Assembly (NCBI GenBank): GCA_964639965.1
Contig: CAZXGI010000103.1
Span: 1 to 7,091, forward strand
DNA: 7,091 nt
Origin: TMED23 sp964639965
GTDB lineage: Bacteria > Pseudomonadota > Alphaproteobacteria > Rhodospirillales > UBA2165
Direction: 5' to 3'
Part shown: positions 1 through 6,106 of the stretch, one piece after another
Layout: the number at the start of each line of letters is the position of its first letter
Position numbering within the stretch: the first letter of the stretch is position 1
The notes under the pieces: model-generated
Database searches by the model: none
Seen by the model: the letters and a program-made list of their open reading frames with translations, nothing else
Told to the model about the DNA's origin: nothing
Made by a program: the position numbers and the translations under genes

Positions 1-1349
1 CCCGTCATCTTCTTTCCATCCCAAACGGCATGTGGCCCTGGGCCAAACATCGCATGGCCAGTTGAGCTCTCGGGATCAGCAGACGAATTCCCCCAACTAT
101 AATACGCTGCAGGGGCTAACTTATCTTGGGCTCGCAGTTGGAAATGTTTAGCAATCTCATAGACTTCAATTTCAGCCTGAATTCCTACACGCCTCCACAT
201 ACCAACGATGGCCTGAACCGTCTCATAGTCCTTGGGTTTATAACCTCTTGTAGTTTGGATTTTAAACTTAACGGGTTTCTTTTTAGAGTAACCACTTTTC
301 GCCAGCAGCTTCTTGGCCAGATCAGGATTATACGGGGTTTTAATATTCGGGTTAAAACCAACATAATTCGCGGTCAAAAGTGTATCAATCGGTGTCGCAA
401 GACCCCCCATAAGCCGATCCACTATAGCCTGTTTATTTATTGCATGGACCATTGCTTTTCGAACATTAGCATCAACCATGGGCCCTATATCATTAATAAA
501 AATCATTGCTATATCACTTACCGGATGCGAAACACCCGCAAGCCCTGCTTTGCCCTGAAGACGCTTAAATTCCTCGTGAGGCAAATCAACTGTTAAATCT
601 GATGAACCGCTTTCTATTTCTGCAACTCGACTAGACGCATCCGTTACAAATTTGAAAACAACAGTTTCAAAAACTGGTTTAGGCCCCCAATAATTAGGAT
701 TTCGTTTTAACCGAGCAAAGGATCCCCTCGAAAACTTTTCGAGCTGATAAGGACCGGAACCCATCGGGGCTTTCTCAAATCCTGCTTTACCAACCTTCTT
801 GTAGTAATGGGGCGGTAGCAGGTAAGCACCAAGAAAACTCAACCAATTTAATATTGTTGCTCGATAGGGTTTCAAATCCGCTGTAATAACCTGCCCATTA
901 ATCTTAAAGTTTTTTAGGCTCCCCCATACTATTTGGATTGGATTACCTGTTTTAGGGTCACCAAGTCTTTTTAAGTTCCAGACGATATCCTCTGGTGTTA
1001 TTGGTTTGCCATCAGCCCAACGGCGGCCCTTACCTAATTTAAGGCGAATACCAGTGTTATTCTTATCGAAAGACCACTCAGTTAACACACCAGGTATCTG
1101 TTTAAGATCTTTGGCTTGGTCAACGTATTGATCAAAAATTGATTTATAAATCGAAGCGAGTCCTGGATTTACAGCAGATGTACCAGTAGTCGGGTCCCAC
1201 GAAGGCACCGGTAAATTATAAGCTATAGTCAAGGTATCTCCAATTGCCGCGTGAGCTTCCTTAGACCACAATACGGACCCTAAGGAAGATGCCCCTGCTA
1301 CAGTCGCAGTAGCCCCTACTAAAAAATCTCTCCGGTCAATTTTTGTCAT
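1..1349 (-). CDS. ABC transporter solute-binding protein, peptide/nickel family (SBP_bac_5), Tat-exported, C-terminus cut by window edge
   Basis: Reading the minus strand from the ATG at 1347-1349 gives 449 uninterrupted codons that run off the window, so roughly the last 70-100 residues of a usual 520-550-residue protein are missing. Residues 1-34 form a twin-arginine signal: D-R-R-D-F-L at 5-10, a hydrophobic A/G/V-rich stretch, and a likely cleavage after A-H-A at 32-34. Family hallmarks follow: W-A-D-G-K-P with E-D-I-V-W at 111-124, the M-G-S-G-P-Y motif at 196-201, and N-P-N-Y-W-G at 217-222. A GGGAG ribosome site at 1357-1361 sits 7 nt before the start. In this family the protein binds a solute in the periplasm and delivers it to an ABC permease; the permease and ATPase genes would be expected beyond position 1. 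SBP_bac_5 proteins bind peptides, nickel, sugars, opines and other small molecules, so the ligand cannot be read from sequence. It is divergent from the hydrolase gene at 1644, and the neighbourhood suggests, as inference, an aromatic or amide/ester-type substrate. Confidence 0.93.
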   Translation of the reverse strand, partial: MTKIDRRDFLVGATATVAGASSLGSVLWSKEAHAAIGDTLTIAYNLPVPSWDPTTGTSAVNPGLASIYKSIFDQYVDQAKDLKQIPGVLTEWSFDKNNTGIRLKLGKGRRWADGKPITPEDIVWNLKRLGDPKTGNPIQIVWGSLKNFKINGQVITADLKPYRATILNWLSFLGAYLLPPHYYKKVGKAGFEKAPMGSGPYQLEKFSRGSFARLKRNPNYWGPKPVFETVVFKFVTDASSRVAEIESGSSDLTVDLPHEEFKRLQGKAGLAGVSHPVSDIAMIFINDIGPMVDANVRKAMVHAINKQAIVDRLMGGLATPIDTLLTANYVGFNPNIKTPYNPDLAKKLLAKSGYSKKKPVKFKIQTTRGYKPKDYETVQAIVGMWRRVGIQAEIEVYEIAKHFQLRAQDKLAPAAYYSWGNSSADPESSTGHAMFGPGPHAVWDGKKMT

Positions 1350-1393
1350 GTTTCATCTCCCAAAATAAGAATGTTTTGATTTTTTTCTATGTA

Positions 1394-1422
1394 ATCTGAA
1401 GCTAATTTTTCCCATATGTCAA
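1394..1422 (-). promoter_or_regulatory. Candidate sigma70-type promoter for the solute-binding protein gene
   Basis: On the minus strand there is a perfect TTGACA (plus coordinates 1417-1422), then 17 nt, then TCAGAT (1394-1399), a weak -10 box with 3 of 6 consensus bases. A perfect TATAAT also lies just upstream on the same strand (1425-1430), but without a convincing -35 at the right distance. Either could serve the gene starting at 1349, giving a leader of roughly 40-70 nt. This rests on pattern matching only. Confidence 0.35.
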
Positions 1423-1520
1423 AGATTATATGCAAAAACCCAATACAAAAGCTATTTCTCGCGTTAATTCGACACCAAATTTTAATTTAAAACATTTCCC
1501 TTTTAGAAAACTTGTGTCAG

Positions 1521-1535
1521 AATTTGTTGCAAATT
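1521..1535. promoter_or_regulatory. Dyad AATTTG-TTG-CAAATT, possible operator
   Basis: Two perfect 6-bp inverted arms (1521-1526 and 1530-1535) flank a 3-bp spacer, about 110 bp upstream of the hydrolase start. Compact symmetry like this fits a binding site for a dimeric transcription factor. In such AT-rich DNA a chance palindrome is quite possible, so confidence is low. Confidence 0.2.
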
Positions 1536-1643
1536 AGAGATTATATAAAAAGATTTATTTGAAGAAAAACTGGACATTTTTTGCGATGATCTCAATCATT
1601 TAATCTCTATTGAAGACGCCAACATTTCTTGAAAGGATGCAAG

Positions 1644-2381
1644 ATGTCCAACGAACAGCCAATTAATGCTAGCCGCACTTACGTTTTGGTTCACGGCGCG
1701 TGGCATGGCGGTTGGGTTTGGAGAGAAGTCAGTGATCAATTAATCAAACAGGGCCATCGAGTTACAAGCCCAACTCTAACCGGATTGGGCGAACGCTCCC
1801 ACTTGTTTCTAGATGAAGTTAACCTCAATATACATGTAAACGATATTGTCCAGCATATCCAAATGGAAAACCTCGACAACGTTGTGCTGCTAGGGTGGAG
1901 TTACGGAGGCATGGTAATAACAGGGGTTATTTCAATGATCCCAGATAGGATATCTTCAGTCATTTATCTAGATGCATTTGTCCCTGCCGATGGGAAGTCC
2001 CTAGTCGACTACGGCAGTCAACAGAAGAATACCATACGGAATTTAACAGAGGCTGGGGAACGGTTCATTCCTATACCCCAAAATGCCTATCGGGATCGCT
2101 GGAATATTACCGATAAAAAAATTATTGAGAGTGCAACTCCGAGATTAACCCCTCAACCTATTGAAACTTTCACACAACCCGTTAAGTCACCGTTAGGTCT
2201 ACCCAAAACCATTAACTACACCTACGTAAAATTAAGTGGCGACCAAGAAATGCCCTTCATGCAATTCTATGAACAAGCACTTTCTGACCCTCTATTCGAC
2301 ACCGAAAAGTTTGAAGATGGTCACATGATAATGCTTACCAACCCTGATAAGCTTGTTGCATTCCTTTTAAAGGTAAAATAG
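1644..2381 (+). CDS. Alpha/beta-hydrolase fold protein, probable esterase of the methylesterase/hydroxynitrile-lyase-like group
   Basis: A 245-residue protein, typical for small single-domain alpha/beta-hydrolases. The N-terminal strand and oxyanion-hole motif is H-G-A-W-H-G-G-W at 17-24. The nucleophile elbow is G-W-S-Y-G-G at 84-89, with Ser86 as nucleophile. The likely acid is Asp200 in S-G-D-Q, and the catalytic histidine is His227 in D-G-H-M-I-M-L. The whole triad is therefore present. No signal peptide is seen, so it is probably cytoplasmic. The ATG at 1644 is preferred because AAAGGA at 1632-1637 lies 6 nt upstream; an in-frame TTG at 1629 would place that ribosome site inside the gene. 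The H-G-A-W-H-G-G-W start resembles plant methyl-ester esterases, hydroxynitrile lyases and many uncharacterised bacterial esterases, so ester cleavage is likelier than C-C bond cleavage. Substrate is unknown. By context it could release an aromatic acid from an ester for the flanking enzymes (inference). It is convergent with the gene ending at 2426, with only 44 bp between them and no clear terminator hairpin. Confidence 0.92.
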   Translation: MSNEQPINASRTYVLVHGAWHGGWVWREVSDQLIKQGHRVTSPTLTGLGERSHLFLDEVNLNIHVNDIVQHIQMENLDNVVLLGWSYGGMVITGVISMIPDRISSVIYLDAFVPADGKSLVDYGSQQKNTIRNLTEAGERFIPIPQNAYRDRWNITDKKIIESATPRLTPQPIETFTQPVKSPLGLPKTINYTYVKLSGDQEMPFMQFYEQALSDPLFDTEKFEDGHMIMLTNPDKLVAFLLKVK

Positions 2382-2425
2382 CTGGCTCCCGTCAAGCAAC
2401 ATATTTTATTGACCCTTCCAACAAC

Positions 2426-3394
2426 TTACATCCGCAACAAACGCTCGGCATTGCCATGCAGAATTTTTGCCTTGTCATCGCGGTTGAGCATTAGGTTCCC
2501 CATCCACTTTGGTCCAGGTTCATTCGGTACGAAGGGATAGTCAATGGCAAACAAAATGCGGTCAGCCCCCATCTCCTGAATACATAAATTCAAGGCGGGA
2601 TCGGAAAAGAATCCCGAAGTGGTAATGTAAAAATGCGAAGAAAAGATTTTGCGGAATTCAACCCCATCATTACCGGGACGATTAAGCGCCAAATCAATCC
2701 GCCACATGAGAAAAGGTAATGTCTCTCCCAAATGGCCCAATATAATCTTGAGATTGGGGTATTTGTCGAACACACCAGAGAGAACCAAACGAATGCCCGC
2801 CGTGGCAGTCTCCATGGTAAAACCCCAACCAGCATTTAGAAAACCCGGATATTTTTTTATATAGTCTTTGAGATATGCATCAATAACCGCCTGATGGGGA
2901 ATCCCTGGATGTAAATAAATTGGTACATCAAGTGCCTCTGCCGCTTCGAAGATCGGCCAATATTCATCCTTATCGATAAAATTTTCACCATGTGTAAGCC
3001 CGTGAATCATAGCCCCCTTCATGCCCAATTTGTTAACAGCACGGTCCAATTCGTCCGCAGAAGCTGCAGGATTGGCAGTCGCAAGATTAGCAAAACCAGC
3101 GAGACGATCCGGATAAGCTTGGCAAATCTCATGCAGCCTGTCATTTGCCGCTGCGGCCACGGCCGGCCCATTCTCCGCGTCCAGTTTTTGTGTTGATGGA
3201 GCGCCGTGAGACAATATCTGAACATCGATACCCGCATCATCCATCGACTTGATACGCCCCTCGCCGACGTCTTCGATTTTTTCTCTTACCCATCCACCTA
3301 GATTGCCGTCGAGGCCAGTAAAATGTTTTGTTACCTGATCATCGTAATAATGTTCTTCAATCGCAATAACGCGTTCGCCATCAAGAATTGACAT
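2426..3394 (-). CDS. Amidohydrolase family 2 (ACMSD-like) metal-dependent decarboxylase or hydrolase
   Basis: A 322-residue TIM-barrel enzyme of the amidohydrolase-2 family, which includes ACMSD, 5-carboxyvanillate decarboxylase and the dihydroxybenzoate decarboxylases. The metal ligands are visible: E-E-H at 13-15 (Glu13 and His15 in the E-x-H variant), His162 in Y-L-H-P, His221 in L-G-H-L-G-E, and Asp285 in A-I-D-Y-P-F. Glu224 and the W-R-I-D at 231-234 are also family features. It is a clear paralogue of the protein at 6107-7081, sharing the L-D-V-P-x-Y-L-H-P, I-I-L-G-H-L-G-E and F-Y-x-T-T stretches, but it reads H-P-G-I-P where that protein has H-P-R-N-P, which suggests a different substrate. 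Two ATGs stand in tandem; the second (3394) is 6 nt from GAGGAG at 3401-3406 and the first (3397) only 3 nt, so the second is favoured. The gene lies 88 nt downstream of the molybdenum hydroxylase gene on the same strand, probably one operon. The exact reaction is undetermined; non-oxidative decarboxylation of a hydroxylated ring acid is the best guess. Confidence 0.9.
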   Translation of the reverse strand: MSILDGERVIAIEEHYYDDQVTKHFTGLDGNLGGWVREKIEDVGEGRIKSMDDAGIDVQILSHGAPSTQKLDAENGPAVAAAANDRLHEICQAYPDRLAGFANLATANPAASADELDRAVNKLGMKGAMIHGLTHGENFIDKDEYWPIFEAAEALDVPIYLHPGIPHQAVIDAYLKDYIKKYPGFLNAGWGFTMETATAGIRLVLSGVFDKYPNLKIILGHLGETLPFLMWRIDLALNRPGNDGVEFRKIFSSHFYITTSGFFSDPALNLCIQEMGADRILFAIDYPFVPNEPGPKWMGNLMLNRDDKAKILHGNAERLLRM

Positions 3395-3441
3395 CATTAT
3401 CTCCTCTGTTGTCGTTTCAACTCATAGATCTCTGGGCACAC

Positions 3442-3461
3442 AAAACTTCATGAAACTTTCT
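3442..3461. repeat. Copy 1 of a 20-base element shared by the two intergenic regions flanking the molybdenum hydroxylase gene
   Basis: The bases AAAACTTCATGAAACTTTCT here recur at 5939-5957 as AAAACTTCAAGAACTTTCT, with one substitution and one missing A. Both copies are in the same orientation and both lie upstream of a minus-strand gene, here the amidohydrolase gene. It may be a shared cis-regulatory element. It overlaps the inverted repeat at 3444-3479. Confidence 0.4.
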
Positions 3462-3479
3462 CATATTTCAATTGAAGTT
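3444..3479. repeat. Inverted repeat AACTTCA...TGAAGTT containing two palindromes, between the two minus-strand genes
   Basis: Seven-base perfect arms (3444-3450 and 3473-3479) flank a 22-nt middle. Within the interval lie the perfect palindromes TTCATGAA (3447-3454) and TTCAATTGAA (3467-3476), whose centres are 21 bp apart, close to two turns of the helix. The segment sits 50-85 nt upstream of the start at 3394. It could be a regulator binding site for a separate promoter of the amidohydrolase gene, or an RNA structure in the two-gene transcript. Function is not shown. Confidence 0.35.
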
Positions 3480-3482
3480 GCG

Positions 3483-5798
3483 TTAGTTAAGGTTAACCGC
3501 GCGCCAAATTTTCTCCGGTGTCAGTGGCATCGGAATATCTGTGATATTGGGCGATCCAATTGCATTAATGACCGCACTCACAATTGCTGGTGGTGCGCCA
3601 ACAGTACCGGTTTCGCCAGCTCCCTTAACACCAATTGGGTTTGTTTTAGTTGGAATTGCCATATTCTTAACATCGAAAGCAGGGAAATCATCAGCCCTTG
3701 GCATGCAATAATCTTGGAAGGAAGCCGTTAATAATTGGCCTGATTTTTCGTCGTAGACCATGTTTTCGAATAGCGCCTGCCCAACACCTTGCGCAACACC
3801 TCCATGTATTTGACCCTCGAGAAGAAGTGGATTGATAACGGTTCCAACATCATCAACAATATGCATACCGACAAGTTCAACATTTCCAGTTTCAGGATCA
3901 ATTTCCACTTCAGCGATCTGGCATCCATTTGGATAATTGCCCATTCCAGGATTAAAGTCGCCGGCCGCATCGAGCCCCATTGGCAGATGAGGCGGCCACA
4001 TCATCGGTGTATATGAGGCCTTCGCCACCTCAACAATATTTATCTGTTTGTCTGTACCGGTAACAACAAACTCACCATCTTTAAAATCAATGTCACCTTC
4101 ACTTGCTTCCAATAAATGACCAGCGATTTTTTTACCTTTTTCAATAACGGCGTCGGCCGCCACTCTTAAAGCAGAACCTCCGACTGTCATAGAACGAGAA
4201 CCCACCGTACCGCGCCCCATTGCCACTTTATCGGAATCCCCTTGAAGGAGATGAATACTTTCATACGGCACACCTAGAAAATCAGAAACCATTTGTGAAT
4301 AAACCGTTTCGTGCCCTTGTCCGTGAGAATGTGTTCCAGCGACGACCGTAATATCCCCGCCGGGGTCAAACCGGATTTCCATACGTTCGTTAAAAGGACC
4401 CGCGGATTCCATATAAACAGCTATGCCGCGCCCCCGAAGTTTTCCTCGGGACGCTGATTCGGCCCTGCGTGACTCAAATCCATTCCAGTCCGAAGTCTCC
4501 AATCCTCTATCCATAACAGCTTCAAAATCACCACAGTCTATATTCGGCATAAGCGCAGTTTGATAGGGCATTTGATCAGTCTTTACCAAATTATTGCGGC
4601 GCAGTTTAACTGGATCGATGGCCAGTTCTTTCGAAGCAATATCAAATAAGCGTTCGACGATATAGGCCGCTTCCGGACGCCCTGCTCCACGATAGGGAGC
4701 TGTAGCTCCCATATTTGTAAAAAGACATCGCGTGGTCACATCAATGGCTGGTATTGCATAGACACCCGAAAGTAAGACCGAAAAAAACATTGGCGAAATG
4801 CCCGCACTACCATTGAGATAAGCGCCAACATTATAATCTGCCGATACTCGAAGACCTGTCACTTTTCCATCGATATCAAAGGCCATCTCACAATCTGCGA
4901 TAACATCACGGCCATGACTATCACTCATAAAGGATTCAAGTCGATCTCCAACCCATTTTACAGGGCATCCAACTTCTTTGGCAGCCCAAAGAACCAGAAT
5001 GTCTTCACCATAGAACCCACCCTTCATCCCAAATCCGCCACCAACATCAGGTGAAATAACCTGAAGTTTGGTTTCGGAAACTCTTAATAGCTCATGCGCG
5101 ATTTCTTGGCGTACGCGGTTAGGCCCCTGATTACTGGAATAAAGCGTGTATTTCTCTTCCCCAAGATCATACAGTCCGATTGACGCCCTGGGCTCTATTG
5201 CATTTGTATTCACACGATTATTTGAAATCGTGGCTTTTGTCACATGGTGTGCGTCATTAATTGCACCTTCTACAACGAGAGTATTCCCAATCTTAAACGT
5301 GAAAGAAATGTTGTTATCTGTACCTTCCCACACCAATGGTGCATCTCCACTACGAGCCTGCTCAGTACTTGTAACAGCTGGCAAGATCTCATAATCAACA
5401 GAGATCAGTTCGGAAGCATCTTTTGCCTGCTCCAAAGTTTTTGCGACAACAAAAGCGACCGGAGCTCCAACGCATTTAACGACGCCCGAAACAAGTGCTC
5501 CATGCGGCCGTTGCACACCCTCCTGCCCTCCCATCAACATTGGCATCATGGTCAAACAAGAAATTTTTCCGAGACCAGAACTTTCGTAATCCTTTCCAGT
5601 AAAAACAACAATGACACCTGGAGCATCTTTCGCTTCTGAAATAGCGATTGAGTTTATCTTAGCATTAGCATGTGGCGATCGCAGAATGTAACCAAACACC
5701 ATATTAGGCATGTCTATGTCGGAAACATACCTGCCTCGACCTTGAAGAAATTTTGGATCTTCTTTACGTGTGATCGGTTGTCCGATACCGAATTTCAT
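3483..5798 (-). CDS. Xanthine dehydrogenase/CO dehydrogenase family, molybdopterin-binding large subunit (form II CoxL-like)
   Basis: A full-length protein of 771 residues from the chosen start, normal for CoxL-like large subunits. It opens with the family signature I-G-Q-P-I-T-R-K-E-D-P at 5-15. The Ald_Xan_dh_C domain spans about 20-140 and the two molybdopterin-binding domains about 160-760. Cofactor and active-site motifs are G-G-G-F-G-M-K-G at 253-260, P-Y-R-G-A-G-R at 368-374, G-Q-G-H-E-T at 493-498, G-R-G-T-V-G-S-R-S at 528-536, and G-A-G-E at 726-729, where Glu729 matches the catalytic base of xanthine dehydrogenase. P-Y-R-G-A-G-R is the form II motif, not the A-Y-x-C-S-F-R of true CO dehydrogenase, so CO oxidation is unlikely. 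The family inserts an oxygen from water into an aromatic, heteroaromatic or aldehyde C-H bond. No FAD (CoxM) or 2Fe-2S (CoxS) subunit gene is adjacent. In-frame ATGs exist at 5834, 5810, 5804 and 5798; 5798 gives the usual family N-terminus and has GGTGA 5 nt before it. The gene is divergent from the decarboxylase gene at 6107. Substrate is unknown. Confidence 0.92.
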   Translation of the reverse strand: MKFGIGQPITRKEDPKFLQGRGRYVSDIDMPNMVFGYILRSPHANAKINSIAISEAKDAPGVIVVFTGKDYESSGLGKISCLTMMPMLMGGQEGVQRPHGALVSGVVKCVGAPVAFVVAKTLEQAKDASELISVDYEILPAVTSTEQARSGDAPLVWEGTDNNISFTFKIGNTLVVEGAINDAHHVTKATISNNRVNTNAIEPRASIGLYDLGEEKYTLYSSNQGPNRVRQEIAHELLRVSETKLQVISPDVGGGFGMKGGFYGEDILVLWAAKEVGCPVKWVGDRLESFMSDSHGRDVIADCEMAFDIDGKVTGLRVSADYNVGAYLNGSAGISPMFFSVLLSGVYAIPAIDVTTRCLFTNMGATAPYRGAGRPEAAYIVERLFDIASKELAIDPVKLRRNNLVKTDQMPYQTALMPNIDCGDFEAVMDRGLETSDWNGFESRRAESASRGKLRGRGIAVYMESAGPFNERMEIRFDPGGDITVVAGTHSHGQGHETVYSQMVSDFLGVPYESIHLLQGDSDKVAMGRGTVGSRSMTVGGSALRVAADAVIEKGKKIAGHLLEASEGDIDFKDGEFVVTGTDKQINIVEVAKASYTPMMWPPHLPMGLDAAGDFNPGMGNYPNGCQIAEVEIDPETGNVELVGMHIVDDVGTVINPLLLEGQIHGGVAQGVGQALFENMVYDEKSGQLLTASFQDYCMPRADDFPAFDVKNMAIPTKTNPIGVKGAGETGTVGAPPAIVSAVINAIGSPNITDIPMPLTPEKIWRAVNLN

Positions 5799-5938
5799 GC
5801 TCATCACCATTATTAAGAGATTTGATCGTAACATACTTGATATGATAATACGTCATCTAATATCCTACTTTTATTAGTTGGTTAGACAGTATCGCTAGCC
5901 CACTTGCTGGTTCCAAAAGGAGAGGAAATTTTCTGAAT

Positions 5939-5957
5939 AAAACTTCAAGAACTTTCT
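5939..5957. repeat. Copy 2 of the shared intergenic element
   Basis: It matches 3442-3461 except for one substitution and one deleted A. It lies about 140 bp upstream of the molybdenum hydroxylase start at 5798 and about 150 bp upstream of the divergent decarboxylase start at 6107, so it could affect either gene. Regulatory function is inferred only from recurrence between genes. Confidence 0.4.
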
Positions 5958-5999
5958 TTAAATTAATTATTAAAACCATCCGATTTCTCGTTAACATAT

Positions 6000-6028
6000 T
6001 TGCAATGATAACTATTGCAGAGTAAATT
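6000..6028 (+). promoter_or_regulatory. Candidate promoter for the gamma-resorcylate decarboxylase-like gene
   Basis: TTGCAA (6000-6005, 4 of 6 bases of the -35 consensus) and TAAATT (6023-6028, 4 of 6 of the -10) are separated by exactly 17 nt. Transcription would begin near 6035, leaving a leader of about 70 nt that contains both long inverted repeats. The -35 and most of the spacer are covered by the dyad at 6001-6019. Confidence 0.4.
6001..6019. promoter_or_regulatory. Dyad TGCAAT-N7-ATTGCA, candidate operator over the promoter
   Basis: Perfect 6-bp arms (6001-6006 and 6014-6019) are spaced so that the half-site centres fall 13 bp apart, and the whole sits between the putative -35 and -10 boxes. 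This position suits a repressor that blocks polymerase, or a LysR-type site with a T-N11-A core. No regulator gene lies in the window, so the binding protein is unknown. Confidence 0.4.
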
Positions 6029-6037
6029 TCATCAGTA

Positions 6038-6065
6038 TTCTGAGCCTATCGAGCTAAGCTCAGAA
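6038..6065 (+). repeat. First leader inverted repeat, TTCTGAGC/GCTCAGAA
   Basis: Perfect 8-bp arms (6038-6045 and 6058-6065) with a 12-nt loop. The loop and right arm also contain GAGCT-A-AGCTC (6051-6061). The right arm shares the bases 6060-6065 with the left arm of the next repeat, so as RNA the two hairpins cannot both form fully. It could equally act as DNA operator sites just downstream of the transcription start. Confidence 0.45.
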
Positions 6066-6091
6066 AAGATCATTTGTCAGGCCTTTTCTGA
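6060..6091 (+). repeat. Second leader inverted repeat, TCAGAAAAG/CTTTTCTGA
   Basis: Perfect 9-bp arms (6060-6068 and 6083-6091) with a 14-nt loop, ending 4 nt before the GGAGG ribosome site at 6096-6100. It overlaps the repeat at 6038-6065. It is not a typical intrinsic terminator, because no U-rich tract follows the stem. A role in translation control or as an operator is plausible but unproven. Confidence 0.45.
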
Positions 6092-6106
6092 TGTTGGAGG
6101 ATAAAG

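Larger units (their letters stand above)
1350..1643. other. AT-rich divergent intergenic region
   Basis: This 294-bp stretch separates the minus-strand binding-protein gene from the plus-strand hydrolase gene and should carry the promoters of both. I find no supported gene in it. It holds the minus-strand promoter candidate at 1394-1422, an A/T palindrome at 1480-1492 (TTTTAA and TTAAAA around one T), a dyad at 1521-1535, and a small inverted repeat ATGAT/ATCAT at 1586-1599 with a 4-nt spacer. I see no plus-strand -35/-10 pair with good spacing; TATAAA at 1544-1549 lacks a matching -35. Confidence 0.6.
5799..6106. other. Divergent regulatory region between the molybdenum hydroxylase and decarboxylase genes
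   Basis: About 308 bp, AT-rich, with no gene I can support. Left to right it holds: the upstream ATGs of the minus-strand gene (to 5834); a tandem TGATA-TGATA around 5838-5847; an isolated strong Shine-Dalgarno-like AGGAGAGGA at 5918-5926 with no ATG, GTG or TTG after it; the second copy of the shared 20-base element at 5939-5957; a plus-strand promoter candidate at 6000-6028; three dyads between 6001 and 6091; and the GGAGG ribosome site at 6096-6100 for the gene at 6107. I found no convincing minus-strand promoter. Confidence 0.6.

Noticed and set aside
126..596. Plus-strand open frame of 156 codons
   Set aside because: It lies antisense inside the binding-protein gene, which shows family motifs and a Tat signal; the plus-strand product has no recognisable features and no ribosome site.
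727..743. Perfect palindrome CTCGAAAA-C-TTTTCGAG
   Set aside because: It sits inside the binding-protein coding sequence where codons explain it; nothing else suggests a regulatory role.
1629..1643. TTG start giving a hydrolase five residues longer
   Set aside because: The AAAGGA ribosome site would lie inside the gene; the ATG at 1644 has proper spacing from it.
2382..2425. Possible bidirectional terminator between the convergent genes
   Set aside because: I find no GC-rich stem with a T or A tract in the 44-bp gap.
3395..3397. First of two tandem ATGs for the amidohydrolase gene
   Set aside because: Only 3 nt from the GAGGAG ribosome site; the next ATG, at 6 nt, is the better start, though the difference is one residue.
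5244..5639. Plus-strand open frame of 131 codons
   Set aside because: Antisense to the molybdenum hydroxylase, whose motifs are intact on the other strand; no independent support.
3483..5798. True carbon monoxide dehydrogenase large subunit (coxL form I)
   Set aside because: The active-site loop reads P-Y-R-G-A-G-R, not the A-Y-x-C-S-F-R of form I, and coxM and coxS are not adjacent.
5799..5834. N-terminal extension of the molybdenum hydroxylase to the ATG at 5834
   Set aside because: The extra 12 residues are not typical of the family, which begins near F-G-I-G-Q-P, and there is no ribosome site before 5834.
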